Below are positions 35,781-47,140 of a stretch of DNA of 64,000 nucleotides, one piece after another (within the stretch, counting starts at the first letter, position 1; each line of letters begins with the position of its first letter). The position numbers were made by a program, and so were the translations under genes. Source of the stretch: Mustela lutreola (taxonomy: Eukaryota; Chordata; Mammalia; Carnivora; Mustelidae); contig NC_081303.1 in assembly GCF_030435805.1 (NCBI RefSeq), forward strand, positions 74,189,910 through 74,253,909. The letters are read 5' to 3'. Below the pieces are notes generated by a model. The model ran no database searches, was not told the DNA's origin, and saw only the letters and a program-made list of their open reading frames with translations.

Positions 35781-38700
35781 GATTAGGACTTCAGATGATT
35801 TACTTCCAGCCCCACAGAGGTTTTCCCTTTTCTTTAAAGCAAAACTCCGTGTTCTCTGAAAGAGCGAACTGTCTTACGCAGTCGATGTCCCCTGCAGCCG
35901 GCCGCCCTTCCGCCACTGGTGCCCGATTCAACAGAGAACACTTCGGTGTCTTGAGTCCCGTTCGCCGCCGGCACTGGAGCGGGCCGGCGCTCGGTGCTGC
36001 GCAAGGACGCACTGGCTGGTGTCCGGGGGTCTTACCACTTAGGGTCTTTTCTTCAGGGCGCTTCGTTGCCGACTGGCTGCTAATCCTGAGAAGGAAAACT
36101 GCATCGTAGCCAGTACTCGTGCGAGTGCGTGTGCGTGGCACTAGTGTGTGCGTGGTTCTACTGTGTGCGTGGTTCTAGTGTGTGCGTGGTGCTGTGCACA
36201 GGAAGCTGTGCTCATGTCGCTGCACGTGCTACGCGCTTACGTTTCCTTTCCGATTTCTGCTTATTTATTTTAATGCTGATCGCAACCCATTAAATTCCCA
36301 ATTCACTAATCCTAATGGCTCCCGACCCGCAGTTTGAGAAACGCTGCTTTAGTGGACTCTTGATCTTCGAGGAACAGTCATGAGCAGGGGCTCAAGAAAA
36401 AATCATCGACGTGCACTGGGGCGTAAACTATGATTACTTGAGTGATGGAAATATTCAGTGGGCTTTTTCTTTTTTAAAATGTCCTTGTTTTTTCCAAGGT
36501 TATTATAATAATACTCGTAAAGAAATTTCTTTTTAGGTGTGCCTGGGTGGCTCAGTGGCTTAAGCCTCTGTTTTTGGCTCAGGTCATGATCTCAGGGACC
36601 TGGGATCATCATGGACCCTGCCCAGCCGGGAGCCTGCTGTTCCCTCTCCCACTCCCCCTGCTGTGTTCCCTCTCTCGCTGTCTTTCTTTCTTTTTTTTTT
36701 TTTTTTTAAAGATTTTATTTATTTACTTGACAGAGAGAAATCACAAGTAGATGGAGAGGCAGGCAGAGAGAGAGAGAGGGAAGCAGGCTCCCTGCTGAGC
36801 AGAGAGCCCGATGCGGGACTCAATCCCAGGACCCTGAGATCATGACCCGAGCCGAAGGCAGAGGCTTAACCCACTGAGCCACCCAGGCGCCCACTCGCTG
36901 TCTTTCTCTTTGTCAGATAATAAAATCTTTAAAGAAAAGAATTTGTTTTTAACTTAGAATTGTAAATTTAAATTATGAGTGAGTAAACTTATGTTGTCAC
37001 TTAGGTGAAAAATACAAAACCCCTCCGTTGAAGACCCAGGGTACATATCTCAATGGATTGAGTGTGATTCCTGAGAAAACCTGGGCATTCAAAGTACTTG
37101 TGTGTAACCTACTTCTCTATAAGATGAATTTTAAAATAAGGTTGCAGGGTGCCAGGCTGGCTCAGTGGATAGAGCATTTGACTCTTGATTTTGGGGTCCT
37201 GAGTTTAAGCCCCATGTTGGGCTTAGAGACTACTCAAAAAAAGAAAAAATAAAAGATTGGATATTCCTATGTTCATGGGTTTATAGTACACCTTTCTTCC
37301 CTCCTGTAGAAGATGCTTATAAAATCCGAATTCGTATTGATGATGAGCCTGCCAACTTGGACATTTTGGATACAGCTGGACAGGTATTACATCTCCGAAT
37401 GCTGTGTGTAAAGGTGTTTTCATTTGAGGGCGCCTGGGTGGCTCAGTGGGTTAAGCGTCTGCCTTTGGCTCAGGTTATGATCTTAGGGTCCTGGGATCGA
37501 GCCCCGCTTCGGGCTTTCTGCTTGGCAGGAAGCCTGCTTCTCCCTCTCCCACTCCCCCTGCTTGTGCTCCCTTTCTCTCTGTGTCTCTATCTGTCAAATA
37601 AAGAAATCTCTAAAAAAAGAAAAAGGTGTTTTCACTCTACGGGGGGTGGGGGAGGCTTACGTAGAGAAGATCACCAGTGCATCTCTCTTAATTTTTCATG
37701 CCCTCTGACTCAGGATAGCAGGTAATTGGTACATGTCTTTTCTTTGCTCTGAAACACTAGCTAACCTGTGTGCAGCTCTAGTTTTTTTTCATTACATTAA
37801 TGACCCTGTTCTCCTGCAGGCAGAGTTCACAGCCATGCGGGATCAGTATATGCGGGCAGGAGAAGGGTTCATCATCTGTTACTCCATCACCGATCGTCGA
37901 AGTTTTCATGAGGTTCGGGAGTTTAAGCAGCTTATCTACAGAGTTCGACGCACTGATGATACCCCTGTGGTCCTGGTAGGAAACAAGTCTGACCTAAAGC
38001 AGCTAAGACAGGTGAGGCGAGAGCAGAAATGTGTCTGGTCTCAGATTTCACTGTATATAGATTCCTTTGCTTTAAAATAAAAATGTGAAATTAACTTCTA
38101 ACCTTAAAAATTTTTCTAAGTCTACTTATTTGCAATTAACTTGGATAAAATCTGGATGTTAGAAATCCGTTTACAGGAGAAAATCCACAGGAAGGTAATC
38201 AGACAACAAATGGAGTTCATATTACATAAAGGCTCATGGAACGTTCAGTTCCTAAAACCTCAGAAAGTGATTGGTTGGTGAATCCGTGTTGTGGCATGAT
38301 GATTGTGGATGTGCTCCCTGATGGCGGGCACCCTGGAGGGGAGAGTAAGAGAAATCGTAGAGGATTCTAGAGGAAGCCAGACTGTTCAGATTGGCAGCAG
38401 TGTTTAGAATCTGGCTGTTTGGTGTAGAGTTGAGGGAATGGTGGACAGCCATATCGGGACCAGTGGTGGTCCTGCTACTGGTAGAAGCTGTGGAGTGGGT
38501 ACAGACTTTTTGGAAGTAGTTTGACAATAGATAAGTTCACAGTGCTGCTCAATTAATGCCTGTTGGGAAAATCTCTCTAGGAATTCATATATAAAACATT
38601 CATTGCTGGGCTGCTTTTGGTAGCAAAAGTCAGAAAAAGGGTTCAGACTTAGGAGAAATGGTATATCCCTAATTGAATATATCGACTTTGGATTTCTTTT

Positions 38701-39417
38701 AGAGTTTAAGAAAATTAAAAATTACATACTTCCTATCTGTAACTACTTCCTGTTCCAAAAAGTTATGTTTTATTTTATAATTTTTTAAAGATTTTACTTA
38801 TTTATTTGACAGACAGCGAGAGAGGGAGCACAAGCAGGGGGAGTTGGGGAGGGAGAAGCAGACTTCCCGATGAACAGGAGCCTGGTGCGGAACTCGATCC
38901 CAGGAACCTGGGATCATGACCTGAGCCGAAGGGAGACGCTTAATGACTGAGTCACTCGGGGTGCTCCAAAAAAGTTATCCTTAAAATGGATCAGAAATAG
39001 AATCACTTTTAGGGAGAGGAGAAGGAAGCTGGATTCCGCCTCCCACCTGAGCTCTGCTCGGACACCTCCGGAGTTGAGGAGCTCTCTTTGTGTTCAGATA
39101 GCCCCTTCACTTTTCACTTTTCGGGGCAGTTGTGATTATTTTCTCTGGTTTCCACTGTACATTTTCCCATGTTTACTTTTTTAAAGGTCACCAAGGAAGA
39201 AGGATTGGCTCTAGCCCGAGAATTCAGCTGTCCCTTTTTTGAGACGTCCGCTGCGTACCGCTACTACATCGATGATGTATTTCATGCCCTCGTCCGGGAG
39301 ATACGCAGGAAAGAAAAGGAGGCAGTGCTGGCCATGGAGAAAAAATCTAAACCCAAAGCCAGTGTATGGAAGCGGCTGAAATCACCCTTCCGGAAGAAGA
39401 AGGACTCCGTGACTTGA
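34755..39417 (+). CDS. RIT1: RIT1, Ras-like small GTPase
   Basis: Complete coding region in five exons: 34755-34857, 34935-34991, 37310-37383, 37820-38011 and 39187-39417, all GT-AG, total 657 bases, 218 residues (human 219). Ras-family motifs: P-loop GAGGVGKS at 27-34, switch I with PTIEDAY, DTAGQ in the G3 box, NKSD (G4) and ETSA (G5). Like human RIT1 it ends without a CAAX prenylation box; the tail is polybasic ([18 protein letters not shown]), which binds acidic membrane lipids. The N terminus [17 protein letters not shown] differs from human and is one residue shorter, whereas the rest is almost identical. RIT1 signals at the plasma membrane to MAPK and is turned over by LZTR1; human gain-of-function changes cause Noonan syndrome. 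Confidence 0.97.
36126..36200. repeat. Short tandem repeat in RIT1 intron
   Basis: About four imperfect copies of a unit near 19 bases containing gtgtgcgtggttcta. Confidence 0.8.
36537..36935. repeat. Nested CAN-SINEs in RIT1 intron
   Basis: A plus-strand copy (36537-36681 and 36892-36935) is split within its CT-rich part by a minus-strand young copy (about 36682-36891). The duplicated target ctcgctgtctttct is present on both sides of the inner copy. Confidence 0.92.
37146..37252 (+). repeat. Older CAN-SINE, 58 bases before RIT1 coding exon 3
   Basis: 'gggtgccaggctggctcagt', 'catttgactcttgattttgg', 'catgttgggcttagagacta' then an A-rich tail. Confidence 0.85.
37427..37622 (+). repeat. CAN-SINE, 44 bases after RIT1 coding exon 3, with target-site duplication
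   Basis: Head gggcgcctgggtggctcag; flanked by aaaggtgttttca at about 37410 and 37623. Confidence 0.93.
38490..38690 (+). repeat. L1-like LINE fragment in the last RIT1 intron
   Basis: 'tttggaagtagtttgacaat', 'ggaattcatatataaaacat' and 'tggtagcaaaagtcagaaaa' match the order of an old L1 ORF2 3' segment. Strongly diverged. Confidence 0.5.
38780..38966 (-). repeat. CAN-SINE in the last RIT1 intron
   Basis: Left end tttttaaagattttacttat; right end gagtcactcggggtgctcc. Diverged at the head. Confidence 0.87.
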
Positions 39418-41375
39418 AGGGAAGATGCGCACGCTCACCTGTGAACCGCAGGGTTTACTCCGCGCGACCCCGTGGCCTGCAGGAGTGAGCTTGGTGCTCG
39501 CTCCTTCTCCTGTCATGACCGTTCCTCTAAATGTAACTGACGAAGGGGGTCTGCCCAGTGGGAGTTTCCAGCGACGTGGTGTTTAGAATACTGTCTTTTA
39601 GCTAATTCTGATTTATTAACCCAGCAGAGCACTGTCTATTTGTAAATTGTCACATTAGAATTTGATCTACCAACGTTTCGGGTTTTGTTCCTGATATTAG
39701 TTAGTGTCGATGTTTCCGCCCTGGGGGAGTCTCTACACTGTGTGTGCGGCGAAGCGCACACGAGGCGTTTTTGCCGTGGGCTACTCTGTGTCTGTTTCAG
39801 CTTGGGCTCCCAGACCTTTCCAGGGAAGGGCCTTGCTTCTCCTCACCGGTGCTTCCCGGACACACAGCGAAAACCACAGAGACCAGGTTCAGGGTGTCGC
39901 TGTGGAACTGCTTCCTGTTGCAGATGAGGGGCTGAAGAGATCAGGGACACCAGGCTGCAGAGAGGGGCGGGCGGGACTCCTCTAGGGAGAGGTGGTGGCG
40001 GGACCATGTTCGCAGTACAAGCCTGGCTGTCCCAGGGAGTGCAGGTTCCACCCAAACGCACGGAGGTGAGGACAAGCAGAAGCGAGTGGAACCTGTGAAG
40101 ATTTCTTCTGTGAAGTTACTTTGTTCTTCCTTTCAGAATTTAGCCCTTCCTTAGTGTCCGAGGCGTCGGCTTTGGGAACCATTGCTGGATCACTGAACTC
40201 TCACACCCTTGGTTGGGGCAGCCATGGCCTCGGGCAGGCGGATTGGCTCCCCCAGAGAGGTGCACACCGGTCTGTGACCTGAGTGCCTCCCAGCGCTTCC
40301 CTGTACTCTCCTGCTGAGGAGGCCTTACAGAACGATTTCTCGGTCCTTCGTCGACCAACTTCATTGTCCGTAGGGAAGCGACATCAGGAGTTAGAGTAAA
40401 GCCATGTACGTGCCTCAGCACAGACCATCACTAGACTCCATGCTCGGAGAAGCCTGGGGCGTCTCTGTGCTGAGAGCCAGGTGTGAAGCTCTCGAATTCC
40501 TGTGTGTGGAGTTTCTCACTGCAGATTTCTGAACAGGGACCTTGGGGAGTTCACCGCACAGTGTCTGAGCCTTGACAAAACTTACCCTCAGAGAATGCCC
40601 CCTTGATGGTTGTGCGTGGCTGGGAAACTAGTGTCCTGGGAAGGAACAACTGTGTGGGTGGTGAGTTCTGTCTGTAGAATCAGGATTCTTTCGCTGTCTG
40701 GACTTAGCGGCGTGTGGGGGCGACGTGCAGACTGGACATTAAGTGTCCCGGACAAGTTTGTGACCATCTTAACCCTGAAGAATGTGGCCGTGGCCTCTCA
40801 GCACACACCTTGGCTCACTGCTTTCCATTGCACAGGGGCGCGGAAGGACAGGGTCATCGTGGTTTTTTCCTCCTATTCAAGGTGATGTCTGTTCCAGGTT
40901 TAAAGAGAGGTGGTGGTTGCAACTTTTTTAGCAAGGTCATGGTCCTTTTTGAAACCAGATCAATCGTGTTTTATGGTAGTCGGGCCATCTAGTCGTGAGA
41001 CCCAGGATTTGAACCTATGCAGGACAGAAATCTGATAGGAACCCCAGCACTTTAGAGATGTGTGACAGTAGAAAAGAAATGCAGTGCAATTTTATTTTAA
41101 CAGTATTTCACCACATTTAAGTTAGCTTAAAGCCTTTTACTCATAATGTCTGAACTTCTCATTACTAATGACCGAGGGAATTGTAATTGGCATCCGGCAA
41201 GAACTGGACAGCTGTATGGTCGTTGAGGGCATTCAGGGCAGCAGAGAACATTGCCGGAAAGATCTATAAGACAGGAGGGAATTTGTACTGTGTATGAGAA
41301 AAGAACAAATTTGTGTTTTTAAGAGTCAGGGTCCTATATTTGAATGGTCATTGGATTAAAAGCCCTTTAGTATTG
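39418..41375 (+). other. RIT1: RIT1 3' UTR (end uncertain)
   Basis: Repeat-free sequence after the RIT1 stop codon. I find no AATAAA on the plus strand before the next SINE. The best candidate is ATTAAA at 41355-41360, followed by a TG-rich stretch near 41400-41440. The boundary is therefore only a proposal. Confidence 0.45.
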
Positions 41376-43061
41376 AGAATTCTGTTAATGGTGCTAAATA
41401 GTTTGAGGGGGGAAGATGTGTGTAGGTAACAGTTGTCTTCTTAGTGACCATAGTGTGTTTAACTTACAAGCTCTGAAGTGTCAGGTTTATCTGGTTGAGG
41501 GCATTAAGATCAATTACTGCCTGGACCGTAGGAGAGAGAAACGTTCAGGGACACATTTGAAAACTGGGACTGTCGGTGCCTGTGCCTGATTGTTAAGTCA
41601 GAAAATTTAGATGCTCATTTCTAGAACGAATGGTTAGATTTCAGGAGGGGACATGGTTAACTTGATCTTTTAGCAGGAGTTGGTCTACTGTGATGTTTGG
41701 GGGCGGGAGGAGGAAGAGCCGTCTTTCCCTTCTGCGCGTGTACGTGAAGACCGCTGATGTGACGCAATACAGAACTTTCAAACAACTTGTTGGGCTTCTC
41801 CTTTACTTACCTGTGTGTGGGTGGAAATGCTTGGAATCAGTGCACAGAGGTCATCTTAAGAAAACTGAATGCCATGAGATTTTATGTTCTGGAAAATACG
41901 GATTCAAAAACGCGAGCGCCCACCACGTGCAGAACACCTGCGTCGAGTGCGAGGGTGTGTGCCAGGGGGCGCCCCTCGTTCAGACAGAGGCTCTGCGTCC
42001 CGGGCGGGCGGGCAGGCTGCAGGGAGGTGGTGCCGCGGCCCAGCTGCTGGAGTCCCGTGAGAGCGTGAGCGGGGTCCCACCGCTCCGGGGCTGGACTCCG
42101 GTTCCGCACCGCAGGCTCCGTTCCCTCTCCTGGCTCCGGCAGCCCGGACGCTTGGGGGGCCCTGGAGTTTGGCCAGGCAGAGGGAACTGCCACGGCCCGG
42201 GTGGGTGCGGGGCGGGAGGGGGCTGGGCCGCTGCCTGAGCAGGCCTGCTGAGACCCCAGCGTGCGCCGAGAAGTGGGGAGACAGGAAACATGTCGGAGAT
42301 GACATGTTTGCCACCTGATGGAGCTGTTTGAAGCGCGGAAAGTGAATGTGAGACTTCGTGTCGCTGCTCAATGTGCAGGTCAGCGCTTCTGTCTCAGCTA
42401 CCGAGATGGGCACCGGCGTTTGGGAAGGGGACTTCAGGTGGACATGAAAGTGATGTGTTTGCGTGTCGTCGTTCCCCATGTGGGGCAGGTCAGCAGCGAC
42501 CCGCGGGTCCGCCCCTGAATCGGGTGGTGGAGGGCGGCGTTCCCTGGCCTCAGCCCGTTGGGGAGGTACGGATTCCATCAGTGTCCACGGCCGCCGCTGT
42601 GCGCCAGCGGGGCTGGGCCTCGGACGCGTGGACAGTGTCCCTGCCCTAGAGCTTTGACAGACTCGGCATAAACAGCTGGAGGTTGACGTGTCAGAGGACC
42701 TGCTTCCGACCGGGGACGCTACAGGACTTCAGAGAAGGGAGGACCCTGGAGGGCTGGGTCCGGCGGGCGATGAGCACTAACGGGAGAGCAGGCAGGTCAA
42801 GGAAACACCGAATTTAACCCACACCGAATAATAGAGAAGTTCCACGTGAGCTGGTTTCTGAAGTTTCTCCTCACTTCCAGTGTTCATTGCTTATTTTCTT
42901 AAAGAAAAATTACATGAATTTAGGAAACCCCTGACAATCGGTAGCATTGCTAGGAGTCCGTGTCACCTGGATGAGCACTTGGCTTCAGAAGACGCTTTGG
43001 TACTGAAAACGGATTTGCAGCCCTCTCGGGGTGATTCTGCTTCAACTTGAAGTTTGTAACC
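41376..43061. other. Intergenic sequence between RIT1 and SYT11 with a GC-rich part
   Basis: No gene recognised. 41900-42650 is GC- and CpG-rich with overlapping open frames on both strands (for example 41690-42238 plus), which I read as base-composition artefacts. An AATAAT near 42828 is a weak alternative RIT1 poly(A) signal. Confidence 0.4.
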
Positions 43062-43480
43062 GGGTACCTGGGGACCTCAGTGGATTGAGCGTCCGATCCT
43101 TGGTCTGGGCTCGGGTCATGATCTCGGGTATGGACGGGGTCCCCGTTGGGCACTGTGCTCAGCAGGGAGTCTGCTTCGGATTCCCGCCCTCGGCTGCGGC
43201 TTCGCTGCTCAAGCACACCGCACTCTCTAAGCTAGAATACAATCTTTATTTTATTATTATTCTTTTTAATAATTTTTTAAAAAGACTTTATTTATGTGAC
43301 AGAGATCACAGGTAGGCAGAGAAACAAGCAGAGAGAGAGGAGGAAGCAGGTTCTCACTCAGCAGAGAACCCGATGCAGGGCTTGATCCCAGGACCCTGGA
43401 ATCATGACCTGAGCCGAAGGCAGAGGCTTTAACCCGGGGAGCCACCCAGGTGCCCCTAGAATACAGTCTTTAAAGGATGT
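43062..43480. repeat. Nested CAN-SINEs between RIT1 and SYT11
   Basis: A plus-strand old copy (from gtacctggggacctcagtgg) is split near its tail by a minus-strand copy (about 43262-43456). The target ctagaatacaatcttta is duplicated as ctagaatacagtcttta after the insert. Confidence 0.87.
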
Positions 43481-44915
43481 GCTCGAACTGTGTTCCTGAG
43501 TTTGTCCGCTCGGAACAACTGAAACTGGAACTGAAACTTGGGGCCTAGCCTCACAGGGAAGTAGTAGGAGGCCCGAGTTCTCTCATGAAGGTCCACCCTG
43601 ACCTCACCTACCTCTGACTGCTTTTGCTGCCCAAGTTAATTTTGTCTTTCTCTTCTTCCCGCTAAGAACTGTGTTAAGTAATTAGGTACAGCGTGAATTA
43701 GAATAACTGAGAAAATAGGGTATTTGTATTTTACTCAGTCTTGGACAGGTTTTTCTCCGTGGAAGCTGGAAGCAGAGTGTTGTTGTTCTTCCTTGGTTTG
43801 CCAGTTCCCCGGGGTGCGGTGCTAAGCCCTTCCCGTGTGCCCGGGTTGTACCCGCATTGTGGAGAGAGCGAGGGCCACCTCAGCTCCCGTCTGCAGAAAG
43901 CACCTTGTTCTTCGACAAGCAGAGTGGGCTTGCTGCTTGTCTGCTGCATAGGACCAAGCATGGTCTGGAAAGCAGGATGGATTTTAGATTTTAGGAAGAT
44001 GCAGCTGGACAGCATAGGTGAGTCAGGCTGTGCTTGGAGCCTTGCAGACCTGTTTCCCATCACCATCCAGATGGTTGGAGCTGCGCCGGGACTAGCTTCT
44101 TTAGGCTGACCTGAGTCCGGATGGAACCAAAGACTCCCGGCACGTGGTTTCTGCTCCCAGGGGTGTACGATGGATCGGGAGGCAGGGCGGTTCATATGCA
44201 GCAAAAACCGTGTTACATCGACTAATTAAAATATAGAAGGATTTGGATTAAGTTAGTAGGTAGAATTAGGCCGTGAAGATTCTCTGTAAGCGGAGATGCG
44301 TGACTTGGAACCACAGAGCAGTCGAGCATCCTGTGCAGGACTGGAGAGTGGGAGAGTCAGGATGGTCCTGGGGTACGCAGGATGAGCACGGAGAAGCCCG
44401 CTGTGCCTCAGAGCACGCCGCAGGACACCCACGGGGCCCGGCTGGGAGCTCGGGAAGCCCTGAGAGCTGGTCTGGAGTGTGCACGGCTCCCGAGGGCCTG
44501 TCTGCTCTCGGGATCAGAAACGGCCGAGAGCGGTTCTGGGCTTTTTCCTGCCTTATCCTCTGGAGATTCTGATGGGATGGATTCTGATAGGATCCAGGAA
44601 TCTAACCGAATCCCAGCGGATCGTGATGGCAGCCGTGCTGCCTTGAGTGAGCCAGATGCTGAGAGCCCTGCACGGCTTCAGAGGGCCGTGTGGAGCGGTG
44701 ACAGGGGGCGGTCACCGGTGCGGAAACAGTAGAGGCTCTGCCGGAGCGGCATGTGGCGGCACTGAGGGTAAGCGTGAGGAAGGTGCAGGTCGAAACCAGG
44801 GCTGTGCTGGGGTACAAGCAAGAAAAACAAGCTACCTTGTTAGGAAGGAGACCCCGGATGCACAAAGGGCTGCTACGTCTTAAATGTTTGGGGGGCGCTG
44901 GGATTTCTTTTCTTT
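43481..44915. other. Intergenic sequence, no gene recognised
   Basis: Unique sequence with no repeat or exon that I can support. Short frames on both strands lack known domains. Confidence 0.4.
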
Positions 44916-44916
44916 T

Positions 44917-45106
44917 GTTTTTTTTTTAAAGATTTTATTTATTCATTTGACAGAGATCACAAGCAGGCTGAGAGGCAGAGAGAGAGAGAGAGAGAAGCAG
45001 GCTCCCCACTGAGCAGAGAGCCCAGTGTGGGGCTTGATCCCAGGACCCTGGGATCATGACCTGAGCTGAAGGCAGAGGCTTAATCCACTGAGCCACCCGG
45101 GCGCCT
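44917..45106 (-). repeat. Young CAN-SINE
   Basis: T run, aaagattttatttattcatt, right end gagccacccgggcgcc. Followed directly by another copy in the same orientation. Confidence 0.92.
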
Positions 45107-45279
45107 TTTTCTTTTTTTAAGGATTTTATTTATTTGATAGAGATCACAAGTAGCAGAGAGATGGGGAAGCAGGCTCCTTGCCCAGCAGAGAGCCTGATGC
45201 GGGGCTTGATTTCTGGACCCTGAGATCACAATCTGAGCCAAAGGCAGAGGCTTAACCCGCTGAGCCACCCAGGCGCCCC
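45107..45279 (-). repeat. CAN-SINE, tandem to the previous copy
   Basis: Left end tttttaaggattttatttat; right end gagccacccaggcgcccc. The previous copy seems to have inserted into its T-rich end. Confidence 0.9.
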
Positions 45280-45914
45280 AGATGCTGAAATTTCTAATCG
45301 ACTTTTAAACACGAGTTAGCATCAAGATGGAATTACTGAAATATTTTAGCTTTGTCTATCGTTGTTGCTTAAAAACTCAGCACATGCGATCTACCATTAA
45401 GTCACCCAGTTTTTTTAACAAAAGCTGCTGGGGCGGGGACGTGTCATTTCCTGCCCTTCCCAGAGCTGGTTATTGCTAATTTTACTGCAGTTTGTTCTGA
45501 GCCAGGAGAAACCCTCTGGCTTCATAACTCCCGCCGGCCGTCAGATGCTTTCCCCAGTTTCCTTACACACCAGTACTCGACAGGAAGGTGAGTTCACACA
45601 CGTGCTCAGGTAGGTGTACTCCAGAACAAAGTCTCTGCGGGCCAGGAGGGCGCACGGGCACCTCCAGGTTAGTCTCACCCAAACCCTGTGGCCACTGTCG
45701 GTGTCATATCCCCAGACAGCCTCGAGCTTCTGTGGCCTGGTGCAGCTCAGACACACCCACCACGGCCGACACCCAACAACTAACAAAAACAAGATTCCAC
45801 TCAACCCCAGACTTCTTTGGAAACTCCGACTCAGTAATAAGTAGGAAGAGGCACAGATGTTTTGTGTTTGCCTTAGATCTGCTTCCTAGGCAGTTTTTGT
45901 CCCTTGGCTGTCTT
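45280..45914. other. Intergenic sequence, no gene recognised
   Basis: Unique sequence. No exon, RNA or repeat recognised. Confidence 0.4.
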
Positions 45915-46035
45915 CCTTCATTCCGCAAACCTTTATTGTGTGCCTGCTGGATGCCAGGCGTCTGTCGGACGGCGGGAATTCAGCCGTGTGAATAACTACA
46001 AGAGTGCAGGTCTTGGCTCTGTTCTGTTCTGCAGG
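45915..46035 (-). repeat. L2 LINE 3' fragment
   Basis: 'ttcattccgcaaacctttat', 'tgtgcctgctggatgccagg' and 'cggcgggaattcagccgtgt' match the reverse complement of the L2 3' end. Confidence 0.65.
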
Positions 46036-46054
46036 GACCTCTGGTTTTTTGTTT

Positions 46055-46140
46055 GAGTAGGCTCCACACCCAACGTGGGGACTTGAACTACAACCCTGAG
46101 ATCAAGAGCTGCGTGCCTACTAAGCCAGCCAGGTGCCCTA
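46055..46140 (-). repeat. Older CAN-SINE
   Basis: 'gtaggctccacacccaacgt' to 'ctaagccagccaggtgccct'. Confidence 0.75.
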
Positions 46141-46324
46141 GTCACCTCTGCTTCTGAGGTGCACAGTCTGATGTCGGATGTGCGGGCTGAGTGCTGGAGA
46201 ACAGGGCTGGGAGTAAGAGGACGTGTAGGGGTTCCGCTCCTTGGTGAACAGTGTCAGCTTGGAGACATGCTAGACAGGAGACTGGTTTGCTGTGAGCGAA
46301 TGTCAGTCGTGAAAATGGCCAGTT

Positions 46325-46416
46325 TTGGGAGCCTGTAACTCTTAATCTCAGGGTTTTGAGTTCCAGCCCTGCGTCGTGTAGAGAGATGACTTAAATGAAC
46401 TTAAAAAAAAAAAAAG
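46325..46416 (+). repeat. Older CAN-SINE, head lost
   Basis: 'gtaactcttaatctcagggt' and 'agccctgcgtcgtgtagaga', then an A run; 5' truncated. Confidence 0.65.
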
Positions 46417-46483
46417 TTCTCAGCTTTCTGAAAAATTATGCTCTATCGCTAAACTGATTTGCTCTTGAATCATTTGTTGTTGT

Positions 46484-46672
46484 TTTTTTTTTTAAATATT
46501 TTTATTTATTTATTTGAGAGACAGTGAGAGAGAGCATGAGAGGCGAGAAGGTCAGAGAGAAGCAGACTCCCCATGGAGCTGGGAGCCCGATGCGGGACTC
46601 GATCCCAGGACTCCGGGACCATGACCTGAGCCAAAGGCGGTTGCTTAACCCACTGAGCCGCCCAGGTGCCTG
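46484..46672 (-). repeat. CAN-SINE
   Basis: T run, aatatttttatttatttatt, right end gagccgcccaggtgcct. Flanked by gaatcatttgttgt and gaatcatttgtttt, a probable target-site duplication. Confidence 0.9.
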
Positions 46673-46700
46673 AATCATTTGTTTTTTAAGATTTTGTCTA

Positions 46701-47140
46701 GGGGGCGCCTGGGCGGCTCAGTGGGTTAAGCCTCTGCCTTCGGCTCTGGTCATGATCTCGGGGTCCTGGGATTGAGCCCTGCATCGGGCTCTCTGCTCGG
46801 CAGGGAGCCTGCTTCCCTCTCTCTCTCTGTCTGCTTCTGATCTGTCTGTCAAAATAATAAATACAATCTTTAAAAAAAAAAAAAAAAAAAAGATTTTATC
46901 TGGGATGCGCGGGTGGCTCGTTAGGTGTCTGCCTTCGGCTCAGGTCATGATCCCAGGATCCTGGGATGGAGCCCCGCATCAGGCTGCCTGCTGGGTGGGA
47001 AGCCTGCTTCTCCCTCTCCCACTCCCCCTGCTTGTGTTCCCTCTTTCGCTGTCTGTCTCTCTCTGCCAAATAAATAAACCTTAAAAAAAACAAAGATTTT
47101 ATTTATTGGACACCTGACAGGTGAGCCCCCCAGGCGCCCT
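46701..47140 (+). repeat. Cluster of plus-strand CAN-SINEs inserted in a minus-strand remnant
   Basis: Copies at 46701-46888 and 46898-47089 lie head to tail and are followed by a partial reverse copy (47090-47140: 'aaagattttatttattggac', 'gtgagccccccaggcgccc'). Repeated agattttgtctagg, agattttatctggg and aagattttatttattgg show successive insertions into the same T-rich target. Confidence 0.87.

Larger units (their letters stand above)
34992..37309 (+). other. RIT1: RIT1 intron between coding exons 2 and 3
   Basis: 2.3 kb. The first 800 bases belong to the CpG island. A GTGTGCGTGG-type tandem repeat lies at about 36126-36200, a nested SINE pair at 36537-36935 and an old SINE at 37147-37252. 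Confidence 0.8.

Noticed and set aside
41690-42238. 182-codon plus-strand frame as a lineage-specific gene
   Set aside because: No splice or domain support, overlapping frames on the other strand, GC-rich background.
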